The notes beneath the pieces were generated by a model. That model was given only the letters and a program-made list of their open reading frames with translations. It was not told where the DNA came from and did no database searches. From a virus, in the IMG/VR virus record IMGVR_UViG_3300031800_000009, positions 1 through 31,966 of that record: 31,966 bases of DNA; one strand, written 5' to 3'. The position numbers were made by a program, and so were the translations under genes. Shown here in pieces: positions 12,014-21,247 of this stretch. How positions within the stretch are numbered: position 1 is the stretch's first letter; every line of letters begins with the position of its first letter.

Positions 12014-15000
12014 TTACAATTTGTACCACATCCCTAACGTGCCGCTGGCATACCAGCCAGTGACGGCATCCGACACCAGAGTAAGCTCAAGGTCGTAGTA
12101 ATACCCCTCGATTGTTGTGAAGCCGGAACCTGCACCGTCTGTTATTTCGTAGGCTGTATAGATCAGGTCGGAGCCGGCTCTCGTAATGTTCATGTATTCA
12201 TAATTAGAGTCCTTGATAATAAAAGTTAAGCGCGTCCCTCCGTCGACACTTGATGCCGCTGGCAGCGTGACGGTTAAGGTGGCCGCTGCGCTGGAATCAT
12301 CCCAACGGTAAACGTGATCCCCGACTGCGGTGGCTGTATACGTTGTGCCGGAAGCTATCGTCGTGGACTCTCCTACCGGCGGAATGTCATAATAAGGCGG
12401 GTCGGAAAACTCCAAGGCATCCCCAGCAGGGTTGACGCGCAAGAGCTGGAGTGCGTCACCTATAGGTTCGGGGAGCTCAAGCTTTAGGCTTGGGGGGTTA
12501 ACAAGAGCAATCAAACTGTCGCTGGTCCACAATCTCCCAATCCCCCAAGTTGCTTCGCTGGTTGTAAGAGTGTCCTTGCGCGTCAAATTGCCGTCGGCGT
12601 CCACTTGATAGCTAATCAACGTGCCGGTTGATGTGGATGCGGAGTAATAAGAGGCCGTATAAACAAAGTTGCCATCCCCGCCTACGCCTTGGTGGTACGT
12701 GGGGTCAGGTGATCCGCTTGCTCCTCCGTCATTATCAACGTGGGTTGGGTCGCCTGCGCTATCAACTGAGAATGACGAAAAGCCACAAGTGCCATATGCA
12801 ATATAAACAAAAACGCCGTCGCCCCAAACATCCGTTGCCTGCGCGGTGGAGCAGGCTGGATTGATGCCGGTGCCGAGCACCGCAAAGCCGGCACTGTCCG
12901 AATATGATAACGAACGAACACCGCTGTTGCCAGTGCTCCAGTGACCTGCCGCAAAAAGGTAAGTGCCGTCGCTCCAGAGGCGGACGCCGGCAAAGCCGCC
13001 CGTTGGGGCATAAGTAATGGTATTGGTCAAAACTCCAGAGCTATCAACCGTAAATGCTTTTAATTTTGAGCCGGCTGAGTCCTGAGTAACGGCAAACACA
13101 ACATCGTCGATGCCAATTGTTCCGGCCCAAATGGAAGTGGCAACGTCGTTCCCTGAATTGTCCCACGTGCTCAAATGCGTTAGGGCTCCATAGCCGTCCA
13201 CCTCAAAAGAATGGATGCCAACGTCGGTGCCGGACACATTTGTGGCAGTAAAGACCATCTGCTTGCCGTGAAAGTAGGCTGTGGCAACACCTCTGGCATA
13301 TCGGTCGTGGCTACTGCCTTGCGGGTCGTCGGTGTCTTTAAGCGTTAAATTCCCTGAACTATCCGCCGCCATTACCTGCAGCCCCTCATCTCCCGCAGCA
13401 AGGTAGATAAAGTTTGAGTCGCCTGTAATCCCAACAATGGCGTCGGGCGTTCCTTCGAGTAAAGTGTCAATCAACGCGAGGTTTCCAGTAGAATCAACGC
13501 TGAAGGATTGCAGGCCGATATATGCGCCGCTTTCAATTGACGCCCCAAAAACGAAACCAGACGCGCCAGTGGTCGGGGCGTCTCGTGGTGTGGGTAGCCA
13601 TTTGCTTTCTCCTGCGTCCCACCTTAATAGCTGGTCGTCAATGAGTGCGCGTGAGCTGGTGTCTACATCGGTCAGGTCGTCAATGCCTGTAGCTCCTCCT
13701 CCGCCGCTGCCGCTCGCCGCTGCGGTTAATCGGCCTTGAGCATCAACGGTTATGTCTGCTGCCGTATATGATCCAGCCGTTACCGCTGTCGAATCCAAGT
13801 CCAGCGTAATGGTTCCGCTTGATGTGATCGGCCCGCCGGAATCAGTTAAGCCGGTTCCGCCGTCAACGGTTACGCTGGTGACTGTTCCCGAGCCGCCGCC
13901 TCCGCCGCCCGTTGTCTCTGTCCAGACGGCCGCGCCCGCAGTCGCATCAAGGCAGACATACTCTTTGTCGTTGGTTGTATCAACCCAGCGAGAGCCTACT
14001 GTATAATTGTCGTCCGTATCATCACCAGCCACTGGTGCGGTTGTTCCATTGATTTCGTTTTTTATCCACTCCGGCGTTGATGCTGATGAGTTGGTGCGCA
14101 ACGTGTCCCCTGATGTCCCAATCGGCAACCGCACATTGTCGCTGCCGTCGTGGTGTATCATATCACCGCCCGTTGTGGTGGGGGCGAGATTGTCAAAAGC
14201 ATCTTCTGCTGTACTGGCTCCGGTTCCACCAGTTCCGATGGCGACCGCCTGCAAACCCACCTGCCCGCCGGACACCGTAAAGGCTCCGGAATCAAAGCTG
14301 GCAATTCCCTTGTTTGTGGTCGTCGCGTCCTCGGCGGATATGGTCACCGTATCGCCGCTGACCGTTGTGTCCACCCCTTCACCGCCCGTAACCGTCAAGG
14401 TCGAATCAACCGCCGATGCCGTTGCCGAGCCTGAATCGGCGTCAACCGTTGCCCACAAGTTTGGCGAGGTGTTGGTTGCCGGAGCCCACGCAGAGCCATT
14501 CCACGCAAGCACCTCACCTGATGATGGCGAGGAAGCTGAAACGTCGCTTATGTCATCGAGGGCGTGGGAGTGAGCCGCAGAGGTTGGTGAGATTTCAAGC
14601 CAGACCGCAACGCCCGTTGATGAATCGGCCAAGACGTAAGCTGTATCGTTGGTGACATCCACCCAAAGACTGCCGACCGCATACCCGCCGCTGTCATCAT
14701 CGCCTGTTGTCGGTGCAGCAGTCGCATCAAACTTGTTGAGCACATCGCCACTGTCGGCCAATTCAAATCCTGTCCCGCCGCTGTTGACCTTGAGAAACTT
14801 GCTTGCGGTTAATCCGGACAATCCGCTTGTGCCAATAATGTGCGCGTAATTGTAGTCGCCGGATTTCGTCCACTCGATTGTTTCCGAATCTTCAGCCGTT
14901 GCCGCAAAGCTATTGGCAAACGCGCTTCCGCTCGTCACGCCGCTTGGCGGAACGGTGGGGTTGGTGATGACATCTTTGTGCAGGGTAACGCTCTCATGCA

Positions 15001-15388
15001 GGACGGTGTGAAACTTGGTTGACCGCTCAACCTCAATTTCAAAGATGCGCGCCAGAGTCGAGCCGGAGGCATTCGTGAAGGCATCATTCAGCTCGGTGGT
15101 ATTAAAAACTAGGTCAGCGGTAAACGTGTTGGCGGTGGTATCCTTCGTCCACGTCTCCTGAAGCACTTCTGGGTCCACATCCGGAAGGCCGATGCCAACT
15201 GCAATGTCGATGTCCGTCACATCAATAATCTGCATTGGCTCGGTGAAATTGCCTGTCGGCTCCAGCAGCGTGACCACTAAACGCATTGTATCCTCGCGAA
15301 ATAATGCGGGCAGGGTAACGGGGAAATCGCTGGTCGCATTCTTGACCAGCTTTCGGTTTGCGGTATCTACGTAAAGTTTCAGTTCCAT
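12014..15388 (-). CDS. Tail fibre with seven-repeat beta-propeller
   Basis: An 1124-residue structural protein, probably the receptor-binding fibre. Residues about 1-155 resemble a baseplate-attachment domain of the BppU type (MELKLYVDTANRKLVKNATS). Residues about 155-600 are fibre repeats, with a GTGGTGA-type motif and two GS-x-WVD-x-x-ND modules (near 230 and 460). Residues about 620-960 hold seven degenerate repeats of the pattern G-x-x-SF-x-VDS-x-GxL-T, each followed by a strand like gdgnfvYxA: a likely seven-bladed beta-propeller. The C-terminus (about 990-1124) is strand-rich and ends in a tip-like domain. A copy of the 30-nt element lies just upstream of the start. Confidence 0.85.
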   Translation of the reverse strand: MELKLYVDTANRKLVKNATSDFPVTLPALFREDTMRLVVTLLEPTGNFTEPMQIIDVTDIDIAVGIGLPDVDPEVLQETWTKDTTANTFTADLVFNTTELNDAFTNASGSTLARIFEIEVERSTKFHTVLHESVTLHKDVITNPTVPPSGVTSGSAFANSFAATAEDSETIEWTKSGDYNYAHIIGTSGLSGLTASKFLKVNSGGTGFELADSGDVLNKFDATAAPTTGDDDSGGYAVGSLWVDVTNDTAYVLADSSTGVAVWLEISPTSAAHSHALDDISDVSASSPSSGEVLAWNGSAWAPATNTSPNLWATVDADSGSATASAVDSTLTVTGGEGVDTTVSGDTVTISAEDATTTNKGIASFDSGAFTVSGGQVGLQAVAIGTGGTGASTAEDAFDNLAPTTTGGDMIHHDGSDNVRLPIGTSGDTLRTNSSASTPEWIKNEINGTTAPVAGDDTDDNYTVGSRWVDTTNDKEYVCLDATAGAAVWTETTGGGGGGSGTVTSVTVDGGTGLTDSGGPITSSGTITLDLDSTAVTAGSYTAADITVDAQGRLTAAASGSGGGGATGIDDLTDVDTSSRALIDDQLLRWDAGESKWLPTPRDAPTTGASGFVFGASIESGAYIGLQSFSVDSTGNLALIDTLLEGTPDAIVGITGDSNFIYLAAGDEGLQVMAADSSGNLTLKDTDDPQGSSHDRYARGVATAYFHGKQMVFTATNVSGTDVGIHSFEVDGYGALTHLSTWDNSGNDVATSIWAGTIGIDDVVFAVTQDSAGSKLKAFTVDSSGVLTNTITYAPTGGFAGVRLWSDGTYLFAAGHWSTGNSGVRSLSYSDSAGFAVLGTGINPACSTAQATDVWGDGVFVYIAYGTCGFSSFSVDSAGDPTHVDNDGGASGSPDPTYHQGVGGDGNFVYTASYYSASTSTGTLISYQVDADGNLTRKDTLTTSEATWGIGRLWTSDSLIALVNPPSLKLELPEPIGDALQLLRVNPAGDALEFSDPPYYDIPPVGESTTIASGTTYTATAVGDHVYRWDDSSAAATLTVTLPAASSVDGGTRLTFIIKDSNYEYMNITRAGSDLIYTAYEITDGAGSGFTTIEGYYYDLELTLVSDAVTGWYASGTLGMWYKL

Positions 15389-15398
15389 CGCTTGAAAG

Positions 15399-15428
15399 CC
15401 CTTTTATTTTGGCGGTTTGTTCGGGTTT
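15399..15428 (-). repeat. 30-nt intergenic element, copy 1
   Basis: This copy fills the space between the stop of the 732-residue gene and the fibre start (ATG 15388, 10 nt downstream). On the minus strand it reads AAACCCGAACAA, six variable bases, then AAAATAAAAGGG. It aligns without gaps to copies at 21673, 25085 and 27393. Confidence 0.8.
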
Positions 15429-17627
15429 TCAGAATGAAACGTCCCGCATAGTGGCAGCACCCGAGTCAACTAAAGGGCCAAGCAAAGATGCGCTTGCCGA
15501 GGGGCTGGCATTCACTCGCCCGCCCGCAGCAACAAAGAAAGCAGCGGTATCCTCGCTGGAAGTAATCGGGTCAACCGCCACCACGTCCCCAATGCTGGTG
15601 CTCGTATTGCTGACAGTATTCTGATTGCGGGTGGTAAAAGACCCCGCCACATAAAAAAAGTTAGCTGGAACAATTGAAGCTCCGACGGCTGAAAGGTCAA
15701 TCAAGGTGAAGGTGTCGGCAGCATGATCCTCGATGTCTGATGCCTGAATGTTGCCGTTGCCTACGGGGTCAATTTTGGAAATGAATGCCCCTGCACTATA
15801 ATAATCCGCCGCTGCCGCGCCTAATTGTGACACAATATTGTGCGTGACAACGCTGCTCATTTTAATGAATGAGCCTGAAGCATATAGTGTCCCGCCATTA
15901 TCGGTCGCAGACCATCCGGCGGGGATGGGTGACACTCGGTACCAAGCATCTTGTTTTAAGTGAAAAATATCTGCCCCAGATTTGACGGTGTAATATGCCT
16001 CTCTTACGTCATAAGAATCCTTCGTTAGCATATAGCCAGCTTTGGCCAACACCCAAACGTCCTTGGTAACTTTCCAGCTCATTGGTACGATATTATAGCT
16101 GCTGCTTGGGTCAAACGACACGCCAAGGTGAAGGCATTTAGGCTGGCCGCTTATGGTGGTATCGTGAACGCCCGCTGTCGGGCGGGGGATGGAGTGGCTT
16201 GCCCCGAAGTGGTAATAATCCTGCTGACTTGTCTTGAGCGGAAAATTCTCCAGCCTTGCGTTGTTGTCGGGAGTGTCCCAAGAATAAAAAGTGGCATAAG
16301 AAACTCCGCGCTTTCGGCGCGGCCCGCCTTTCCATCGAACGCTATACCCACCCCTCCATTGGCTCACTTCCTCGCCTTCAGTTCCATCTTCAAAAATTGG
16401 CCGGAATGACCACGCTTGCCAGATTCCATTCCGCACCGCGCCTGTTGTGCTGACAGGGTGCTCCACTCGCACCGTCTTTTTCGTGAGCGGGCTGCTTTCT
16501 TGGTTCCAGAAAGCCCTCGTGTAACTCGACAACCCGCCTATTATAGGCCCATAGAATGTCTTGAAGGGGTCGCCGAGCAAGGGGTCTTGGCGTGGTAGGA
16601 TCGCATAAAATTTTTCTGGTTGCCAAGTGAGCGGCATATTCAGTTCAGCCCCGAAAAGGTGGTAAGAGCAAGTGTAGTCCATTTGAGCAGGGGCACTCCG
16701 GTCCAGCACCGCATCATAACTCCAAAGGGGAAAAACCCAATTTGTTGCATTGGTGTCGTAGCTGACGTTGCCCGTCCATCGGGTTATCCTGACTTTAGCA
16801 ACGGGCTTGGTGTATGCGTTTATCAACCACAATTGATTTGGTACGGGGCTGAGTTTGTGCAGCCGTACCGTCCACTGCTCGCTTGCAATTGACGAGTCCA
16901 CATCGGAAATTGAGCCAGCAATTGTTCCGCCAGCGGTGTGGGTGAGGAAGTTCCTGCCAAGCGACTCCAATCCGTACGGCATTCCGCTGGAATGAGAAAA
17001 GTTTGGCGGCGGCATATCGCTCGGCAAGGCGTGCATCGTCACGTCGGACATCCAGACAAAAATTGCCCCCTGTAGAATGTGGTTGTTAGCATTGTGCGAA
17101 AAATATGGGTGAGCGCGCACCGCGTGCCCTGAGCCGCCATGATCGCCTTGCTGGACCGTTTCCCCATATGGCCTGTAAAATCCAGTGTTGTCGTGACCGC
17201 ACCCCCACGTCTCAACCTTGTCTGCCCGCCCGAAAGGGTAATGCCCGTTAGACTGGAGCCAGTCTATGCGGAACGGGGTGGTTGATGCGTAGCTACTCTT
17301 GTCATATTGCTGATCGTAGGACTTATCGCGCTGCCTGTAATTGTCCATCGTCACCCCGCCGCTGTTCCACTTCAGGTGCGAGCTGTCCGTTGCCCCATCA
17401 AATCCAGTAGTGCGGTTTGTGACGGGTTGGGCTGTTGTTTTCCAGATGCCAGCACCGCGCGCGCCAAAGTCCCAATTGGGCGAGCCGGAGCTTACCAAAA
17501 CGCTGCCGACTGTTTCCCACTCTGCATCGTCTCCGCTGCGATCATCGCCCCCGCCACTCTGCCCCCATCCTTCGGCGCACCCGCAAGGGTCGCAAGTATC
17601 CTTGATAATTGGGTGGAGCGAGGGCAT
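15429..17627 (-). CDS. Large tail-tip/structural protein, unknown
   Basis: A 732-residue protein with no family I recognise. The N-terminus carries a short Cys motif (TCDPCGC) followed by a Gly/Asp-rich linker. The rest is Trp-, Tyr- and Ser-rich and mainly beta (for example YSVRWKGGPRRKRGVSYATF near residue 430), as in phage baseplate or receptor-binding proteins. The last 150 residues are Ala/Ser/Thr-rich. The start at 17627 overlaps the upstream stop as TAATG. Position between the tape measure and fibre indicates a distal tail component. Confidence 0.75.
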   Translation of the reverse strand: MPSLHPIIKDTCDPCGCAEGWGQSGGGDDRSGDDAEWETVGSVLVSSGSPNWDFGARGAGIWKTTAQPVTNRTTGFDGATDSSHLKWNSGGVTMDNYRQRDKSYDQQYDKSSYASTTPFRIDWLQSNGHYPFGRADKVETWGCGHDNTGFYRPYGETVQQGDHGGSGHAVRAHPYFSHNANNHILQGAIFVWMSDVTMHALPSDMPPPNFSHSSGMPYGLESLGRNFLTHTAGGTIAGSISDVDSSIASEQWTVRLHKLSPVPNQLWLINAYTKPVAKVRITRWTGNVSYDTNATNWVFPLWSYDAVLDRSAPAQMDYTCSYHLFGAELNMPLTWQPEKFYAILPRQDPLLGDPFKTFYGPIIGGLSSYTRAFWNQESSPLTKKTVRVEHPVSTTGAVRNGIWQAWSFRPIFEDGTEGEEVSQWRGGYSVRWKGGPRRKRGVSYATFYSWDTPDNNARLENFPLKTSQQDYYHFGASHSIPRPTAGVHDTTISGQPKCLHLGVSFDPSSSYNIVPMSWKVTKDVWVLAKAGYMLTKDSYDVREAYYTVKSGADIFHLKQDAWYRVSPIPAGWSATDNGGTLYASGSFIKMSSVVTHNIVSQLGAAAADYYSAGAFISKIDPVGNGNIQASDIEDHAADTFTLIDLSAVGASIVPANFFYVAGSFTTRNQNTVSNTSTSIGDVVAVDPITSSEDTAAFFVAAGGRVNASPSASASLLGPLVDSGAATMRDVSF

Positions 17628-18175
17628 TAAGGATAAACCGAAACGGGCACATAATAATATGTGGTCACTTGATTAGAGCAACTGGTGAGAGCCACCGACC
17701 ACTGCCGACTGTCGGCGTTCACGTCAACGTACTGCTCGCCGTTCGGCCCCAGCTCTGCCAATGAAAGGCAGTAGATGATGTCGCCCACCTTGTAGCTTGG
17801 CCGGATTAAGGCATTTGAGAAAGGCTGATAAAACAGCCGGAGGTATTGCGGGAGCAGGATTTTCTTAACGTCGGTCGAGCCCTTGATGCGCGCGCTGATA
17901 TAAGTGCCATCATCAACGCCTGTCCTGTTATATGGATTCTCCGGCAACTCAGCGGCGGTCGTGACCTCCATCTCAAGAATTGAGCTGCCGCCACTCGCTC
18001 CCGCTGCCTTGCTTCGCAAGGCTAAAAATGTCCCCTGCGTTGTCCGGCTGACCATTATGTCAGGCGACGGCATCACCTGATTGTTCCTCGCCAAGCCCTC
18101 CACCTGCTTGAGTGCTTGCCCGCCAAGAGCCGCGCTGGTGGGAATGCTTTTGACTGGCGGGTTGGTGAAGGCCAT
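17627..18175 (-). CDS. Tail protein, unknown
   Basis: A 182-residue protein, strand-rich after an N-terminal linker (MAFTNPPVKSIPTSAALGGQ). The C-terminal half contains YKVGDIIYCLSL and YVDVNADSRQW, typical of beta-sandwich tail proteins. The ATG at 18175 overlaps the upstream stop as TAATG; a longer reading to 18226 would overlap the neighbour. It is coupled at both ends, so it is co-expressed with the tail-tip set. The function is unknown, probably a baseplate or tail-tip component. Confidence 0.7.
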   Translation of the reverse strand: MAFTNPPVKSIPTSAALGGQALKQVEGLARNNQVMPSPDIMVSRTTQGTFLALRSKAAGASGGSSILEMEVTTAAELPENPYNRTGVDDGTYISARIKGSTDVKKILLPQYLRLFYQPFSNALIRPSYKVGDIIYCLSLAELGPNGEQYVDVNADSRQWSVALTSCSNQVTTYYYVPVSVYP

Positions 18176-19173
18176 TAGTAAGTCGCCTGTTGGTAAAGAT
18201 AATCGTTCCAGTCCTCGGAGTGCCAATACTCCTGCTCAATGCTCATCTTGGTTCGTTCGTATTGAACGCTTGGGGCTTTCTTTAGCCACTCGCCATAGTC
18301 CGGCATTGCAAACTTCAAGCCCGTCGGCACTCCCTCCTTGTTTTCCATCTGCCAAGTGTTCACGCGCTTGTTAACATTCGTAAGCCCATAAATATCCTTG
18401 GTCGAGGTCGGCAAGGTGATTGATTTGCGCAGCACATATTGTGATATAATGTAGGAATCAATGCCGTCGCGGAAGTAGGTGAGAATTATTTTTGCCGCAA
18501 CGCAGCATTTGTTGTTCACGTGAACCCACGTTGACGAGCCGAAGCCTGTCCCAGATTTGACGCTGCAGACGTAAGCCTTGTCGTTGAGTACATCCACCCA
18601 AATGCTGCCAACGCTGAATTGCCGCCCTGTTGAAGCCTCAACCGCAGCCGCGCCAGCCGCGCCAGTATTAGGGTCAGCCGCCCCGTTCATTTCATTGTAT
18701 AAATCGTATTTTACAGCATACGGCGAGACATCGCTTGCAGTGCAATCCCACCCTGCAATAGTGGCGTCAAATGTTCCTTCTTGGCCAACTCGCTCGGCAT
18801 TCTCCCGCAGAAATTTGTACTGCGTTGGGCAGATGTTTGCGAGCGAGCGAATCGTTGGGTGCGTCCAGATGCTTTTTTCATAGTCCGATGCCTGTAAGCT
18901 CCACGTCGTAGACTCAACGCCTGAGCCAATGTCATCATCGGAGCTGATGTCCAGCGTGGACAGGCCACCGCCCGCAGGTGTGATTTGCAAATTAACAGTT
19001 GCAGGTGTTCCGGCGTCGTCGTCGGTCTTTTCCTTTTTTATCTGCGCGGCGAGCGCGCGAATCTCTGAGTCGGTTCCGACATATTGCTTGGTAGACACCC
19101 AACCTGTAGCGGGCGAATAGCTGAGTGCGCCAGCTTGCTTTACGGGTGATTTGTCGCCATGAAGTGTGCCCAT
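18175..19173 (-). CDS. Tail-tip protein with GSxWVD module
   Basis: A 332-residue protein just downstream of the tape measure. Residues about 190-225 (VGSIWVDVLNDKAYVCSV, then STWVHV) match the two GS-x-WVD-x-x-ND-x-x-YV modules of the 1124-residue fibre. In the fibre the module is likewise preceded by a short N-G-x-A-A/P linker. The N-terminal part contains charged helices (IRALAAQIKKEKTDDD); the C-terminus is aromatic and acidic (WHSEDWNDYLYQQ). The gene follows the tape measure by 5 nt. It is likely a distal tail or baseplate hub-associated protein; the module may be a small surface or sugar-binding insertion. Confidence 0.75.
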   Translation of the reverse strand: MGTLHGDKSPVKQAGALSYSPATGWVSTKQYVGTDSEIRALAAQIKKEKTDDDAGTPATVNLQITPAGGGLSTLDISSDDDIGSGVESTTWSLQASDYEKSIWTHPTIRSLANICPTQYKFLRENAERVGQEGTFDATIAGWDCTASDVSPYAVKYDLYNEMNGAADPNTGAAGAAAVEASTGRQFSVGSIWVDVLNDKAYVCSVKSGTGFGSSTWVHVNNKCCVAAKIILTYFRDGIDSYIISQYVLRKSITLPTSTKDIYGLTNVNKRVNTWQMENKEGVPTGLKFAMPDYGEWLKKAPSVQYERTKMSIEQEYWHSEDWNDYLYQQATY

Positions 19174-19178
19174 ATTTT

Positions 19179-20489
19179 TCAGCCCCCGTTGATGATGATG
19201 TTGCGCAGTTCAGCAACATTCTTGTCTAGCTGCGTGCGCTTCTCTTGTGCCTTTACCATCAAGGCAAGCTGTTGCTTGCCGATGTTCAGCTGAGTGGTTG
19301 CCATCCCCATCCGCCCGCCGATCTTTTCCAGCTTGTCCCCCTTGAAGCCAGTCCATGCGGTGAGGCGTTTTGCTGCCGCGCCCTCTTTCTTTTGTTTCTG
19401 GGCGGCGGCTTTTAACTGTTCTTCTGTTTCTGCCTTTTGCTTTTCAACAAGTTCCTGCTGGCGCACAAGTTGCTCGTCGCGTTTCTTTTTCCTTTCTGTT
19501 TTTTCATCCTCCTTCTTCTTCTCTTTGGCTGCCTGTTCGTTTGCGATGTCCTTTCTGGCGGCCTGAAGGGCTTCGCCTTTGTATCCAATCCCAAGCCATT
19601 CCTCTGCTCCCCCAAGTCCCACCGCGCCAAGGATGCCAGAGGCGGCGTTCAACACGCCTTGCACTGAATAATTTCCCTCAATGATCGAATCTGAAAGGGC
19701 CTCTGACGCTACCCGTTGCTGGGCCTCCCACTCCGCCGCCTCAGTGTCATATCGCTCAAACGCCGCACCAATCCCGCGAGACTTGAATGCTTGCCAGCGC
19801 GTATCTATTTCCGCCATTTTCTCGCCCGCCTCGGCGAGCTTCATGATTGTTTCTTCGTCGATGGTTGCCCCCAAGTTGCGAAACTTCTCCCGCAACCCAT
19901 CCACCCCAGCCCCGAAAGTGACTAGCAACTTGTTGCCCGAGCCGCCAAAGACGGTGTTCAACGCCTCTTGAAGTCCCTGCGAGTTCGCGTCGGCATATTC
20001 CAAAGCCCGCGCGATTTTCAGAAAAAGCTGGTCGGGCTTCAGGTTCTCGACATCTTTAACCGTCACCCCCAGCATCTTGAAGGCTGCACCCAACTCCTCA
20101 CGCCGCTGTTCACCGCGAAATTTTGACAGGGTGCGGTGCATATAAATCTGCATATTCTTAAACGAGCCCATTCCCTCCTCGATGGTCATGCCTGTTTGCG
20201 AGAAGGCATAATCCATTTCCTGAATGAATCCGGTTGTAACTCCAAACTTTTCCGAGAGGTCTTGTATCTTGCCGCCCCACTCGACGGTTTGCTTGATTTG
20301 CTGGCCGATCACCGCCGCGCCGACTCCGATGCCAAGCATTCCCGCCCCGCTTTTGAGGATGCCCCCCATCTTGCCGCCGATGCCCTTCATCTTTGCGCCA
20401 AGTGAGGTGACGGATTTCTTGGCGCGATTCATTCCGGACTGAAACGCCTTGCCGTCGAGCCCTAGTTTGCCGAATAGCTTAAATGGCAT
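19179..20489 (-). CDS. Tail tape measure protein (short)
   Basis: A 436-residue tape measure protein, setting tail length and later crossing into the cell. The N-terminus has a phage-tape helical start (MPFKLFGKLGLDGKAFQSGM), then a Gly/Met-rich hydrophobic segment (GMLGIGVGAAVIG, about residues 50-65). The middle has the tape-measure-like NLKPDQLFLKIARAL and GGSGNKLL patterns. Residues about 320-380 are a strongly charged Lys/Glu/Gln coiled coil. ATG 20489 has GAGGAG at ideal spacing; a longer reading would overlap the upstream gene by 300 nt. By the usual 1.5 angstrom per residue rule the tail would be short, roughly 65 nm. Confidence 0.85.
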   Translation of the reverse strand: MPFKLFGKLGLDGKAFQSGMNRAKKSVTSLGAKMKGIGGKMGGILKSGAGMLGIGVGAAVIGQQIKQTVEWGGKIQDLSEKFGVTTGFIQEMDYAFSQTGMTIEEGMGSFKNMQIYMHRTLSKFRGEQRREELGAAFKMLGVTVKDVENLKPDQLFLKIARALEYADANSQGLQEALNTVFGGSGNKLLVTFGAGVDGLREKFRNLGATIDEETIMKLAEAGEKMAEIDTRWQAFKSRGIGAAFERYDTEAAEWEAQQRVASEALSDSIIEGNYSVQGVLNAASGILGAVGLGGAEEWLGIGYKGEALQAARKDIANEQAAKEKKKEDEKTERKKKRDEQLVRQQELVEKQKAETEEQLKAAAQKQKKEGAAAKRLTAWTGFKGDKLEKIGGRMGMATTQLNIGKQQLALMVKAQEKRTQLDKNVAELRNIIINGG

Positions 20490-21096
20490 TGGTTGCTCCT
20501 CGGTTATTAATTGCCTCGGCCACAAGCGCATCGTGGTCGCGGTCTGCTCGCTCGCGCATCTCCTTGCGGTGTTCGCGGTCGCAAACAAGAATATTGCCCT
20601 CGCTCTCATGCCACGCATAATAATCCCACATTGCTTGAACGTAGGGGCAGTCGAGAGCCTCGGCGGGTGAATAGTTGAGGTGACTTTGCAGCGTCGACTT
20701 GACGTGCTGCAGAAATGGCGTGCCGGATTCGGCGAGGGAATTTCCGCCCTCGCCCAAGCTGATAGTGCTTGGAGCCTCGGTTCCTTGGTCAATGTAATCT
20801 ACCAGAGCGAGCATTTTTTCATCCCAATCTATTCGCTTAAATGGCGAGTAGCGGAAGAGCCAGAAACGGATTTTCCACTCAAGCCAAGGGTCTTGAAGGG
20901 TGGGGGTGATGTCTGCCGTTTCGCGGGTGCAAACCAGAATCGCCAGAACAATCTGGTCGGGTCTGGTCGCTGGAGTAATGCCCAACCGATCAAGGAAAAG
21001 CAGATGCCCAACGGACAAGGGCTGCAACTCTTGCCCCAGAATTATTGTTGGCTCTGGTAAGGCAAGGCGCAGGTAAGTTTCATATTCTGAGGCCAC
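20479..21096 (-). CDS. Tail assembly chaperone-position protein
   Basis: A 205-residue protein starting at a GTG (21096). Its place immediately before the tape measure is that of tail assembly chaperones in lambda-like phages. The N-terminal half has helical hydrophobic segments (LLFLDRLGITPATRPDQIVL) and a region with SPFKRIDWDEKM. The C-terminus is Arg/Glu-rich (EHRKEMRERADRDHDALVAE). The frame is open upstream of the GTG and sits one base out of register with the small gene before it, so expression by ribosomal slipping cannot be excluded. The function is inferred from position. Confidence 0.65.
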   Translation of the reverse strand: MASEYETYLRLALPEPTIILGQELQPLSVGHLLFLDRLGITPATRPDQIVLAILVCTRETADITPTLQDPWLEWKIRFWLFRYSPFKRIDWDEKMLALVDYIDQGTEAPSTISLGEGGNSLAESGTPFLQHVKSTLQSHLNYSPAEALDCPYVQAMWDYYAWHESEGNILVCDREHRKEMRERADRDHDALVAEAINNRGATNAI

Positions 21097-21097
21097 A

Positions 21098-21247
21098 TTA
21101 TTCGCCCTCGTCCTCTGCTGCCTTTTTCGGCTTTCTAGGCTTCTCAGCCTTCTTGCCGCCGCCTAGGGCATTCACTTTGCCGGAGCTTGCCGCGCCCTTG
21201 GGGGCAGCACCTTGCACACATCCGCCTGTTGATTGTTCGTCAGCCAT
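21098..21247 (-). CDS. 49-residue Lys/Ala-rich protein
   Basis: ATG 21247 overlaps the stop of the tail-tube gene (TAATG) and opens a 49-codon frame. The N-terminus is MADEQSTGGCVQGAAPKGAA; the second half is a basic Lys/Ala/Pro run (GGGKKAEKPRKPKKAAEDEG). It looks disordered. Its position between tail tube and chaperone-position gene, and the run AAAAAG near its end, recall the first partner of frameshift chaperone pairs, but it is much smaller than usual. It could also be a tail-tube decoration or a nucleic-acid-binding peptide. Confidence 0.6.
   Translation of the reverse strand: MADEQSTGGCVQGAAPKGAASSGKVNALGGGKKAEKPRKPKKAAEDEGE

Noticed and set aside
14007-14573. Plus-strand ORF of 188 codons opposite the fibre gene
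   Set aside because: Antisense shadow of a long Ser/Thr/Pro-rich coding region; no ribosome site, and the opposite strand has clear fibre motifs.
19179-20792. Longer tape measure reading starting at 20792
   Set aside because: The extra 101 residues overlap the 205-residue gene out of frame; ATG 20489 has an ideal GAGGAG site.
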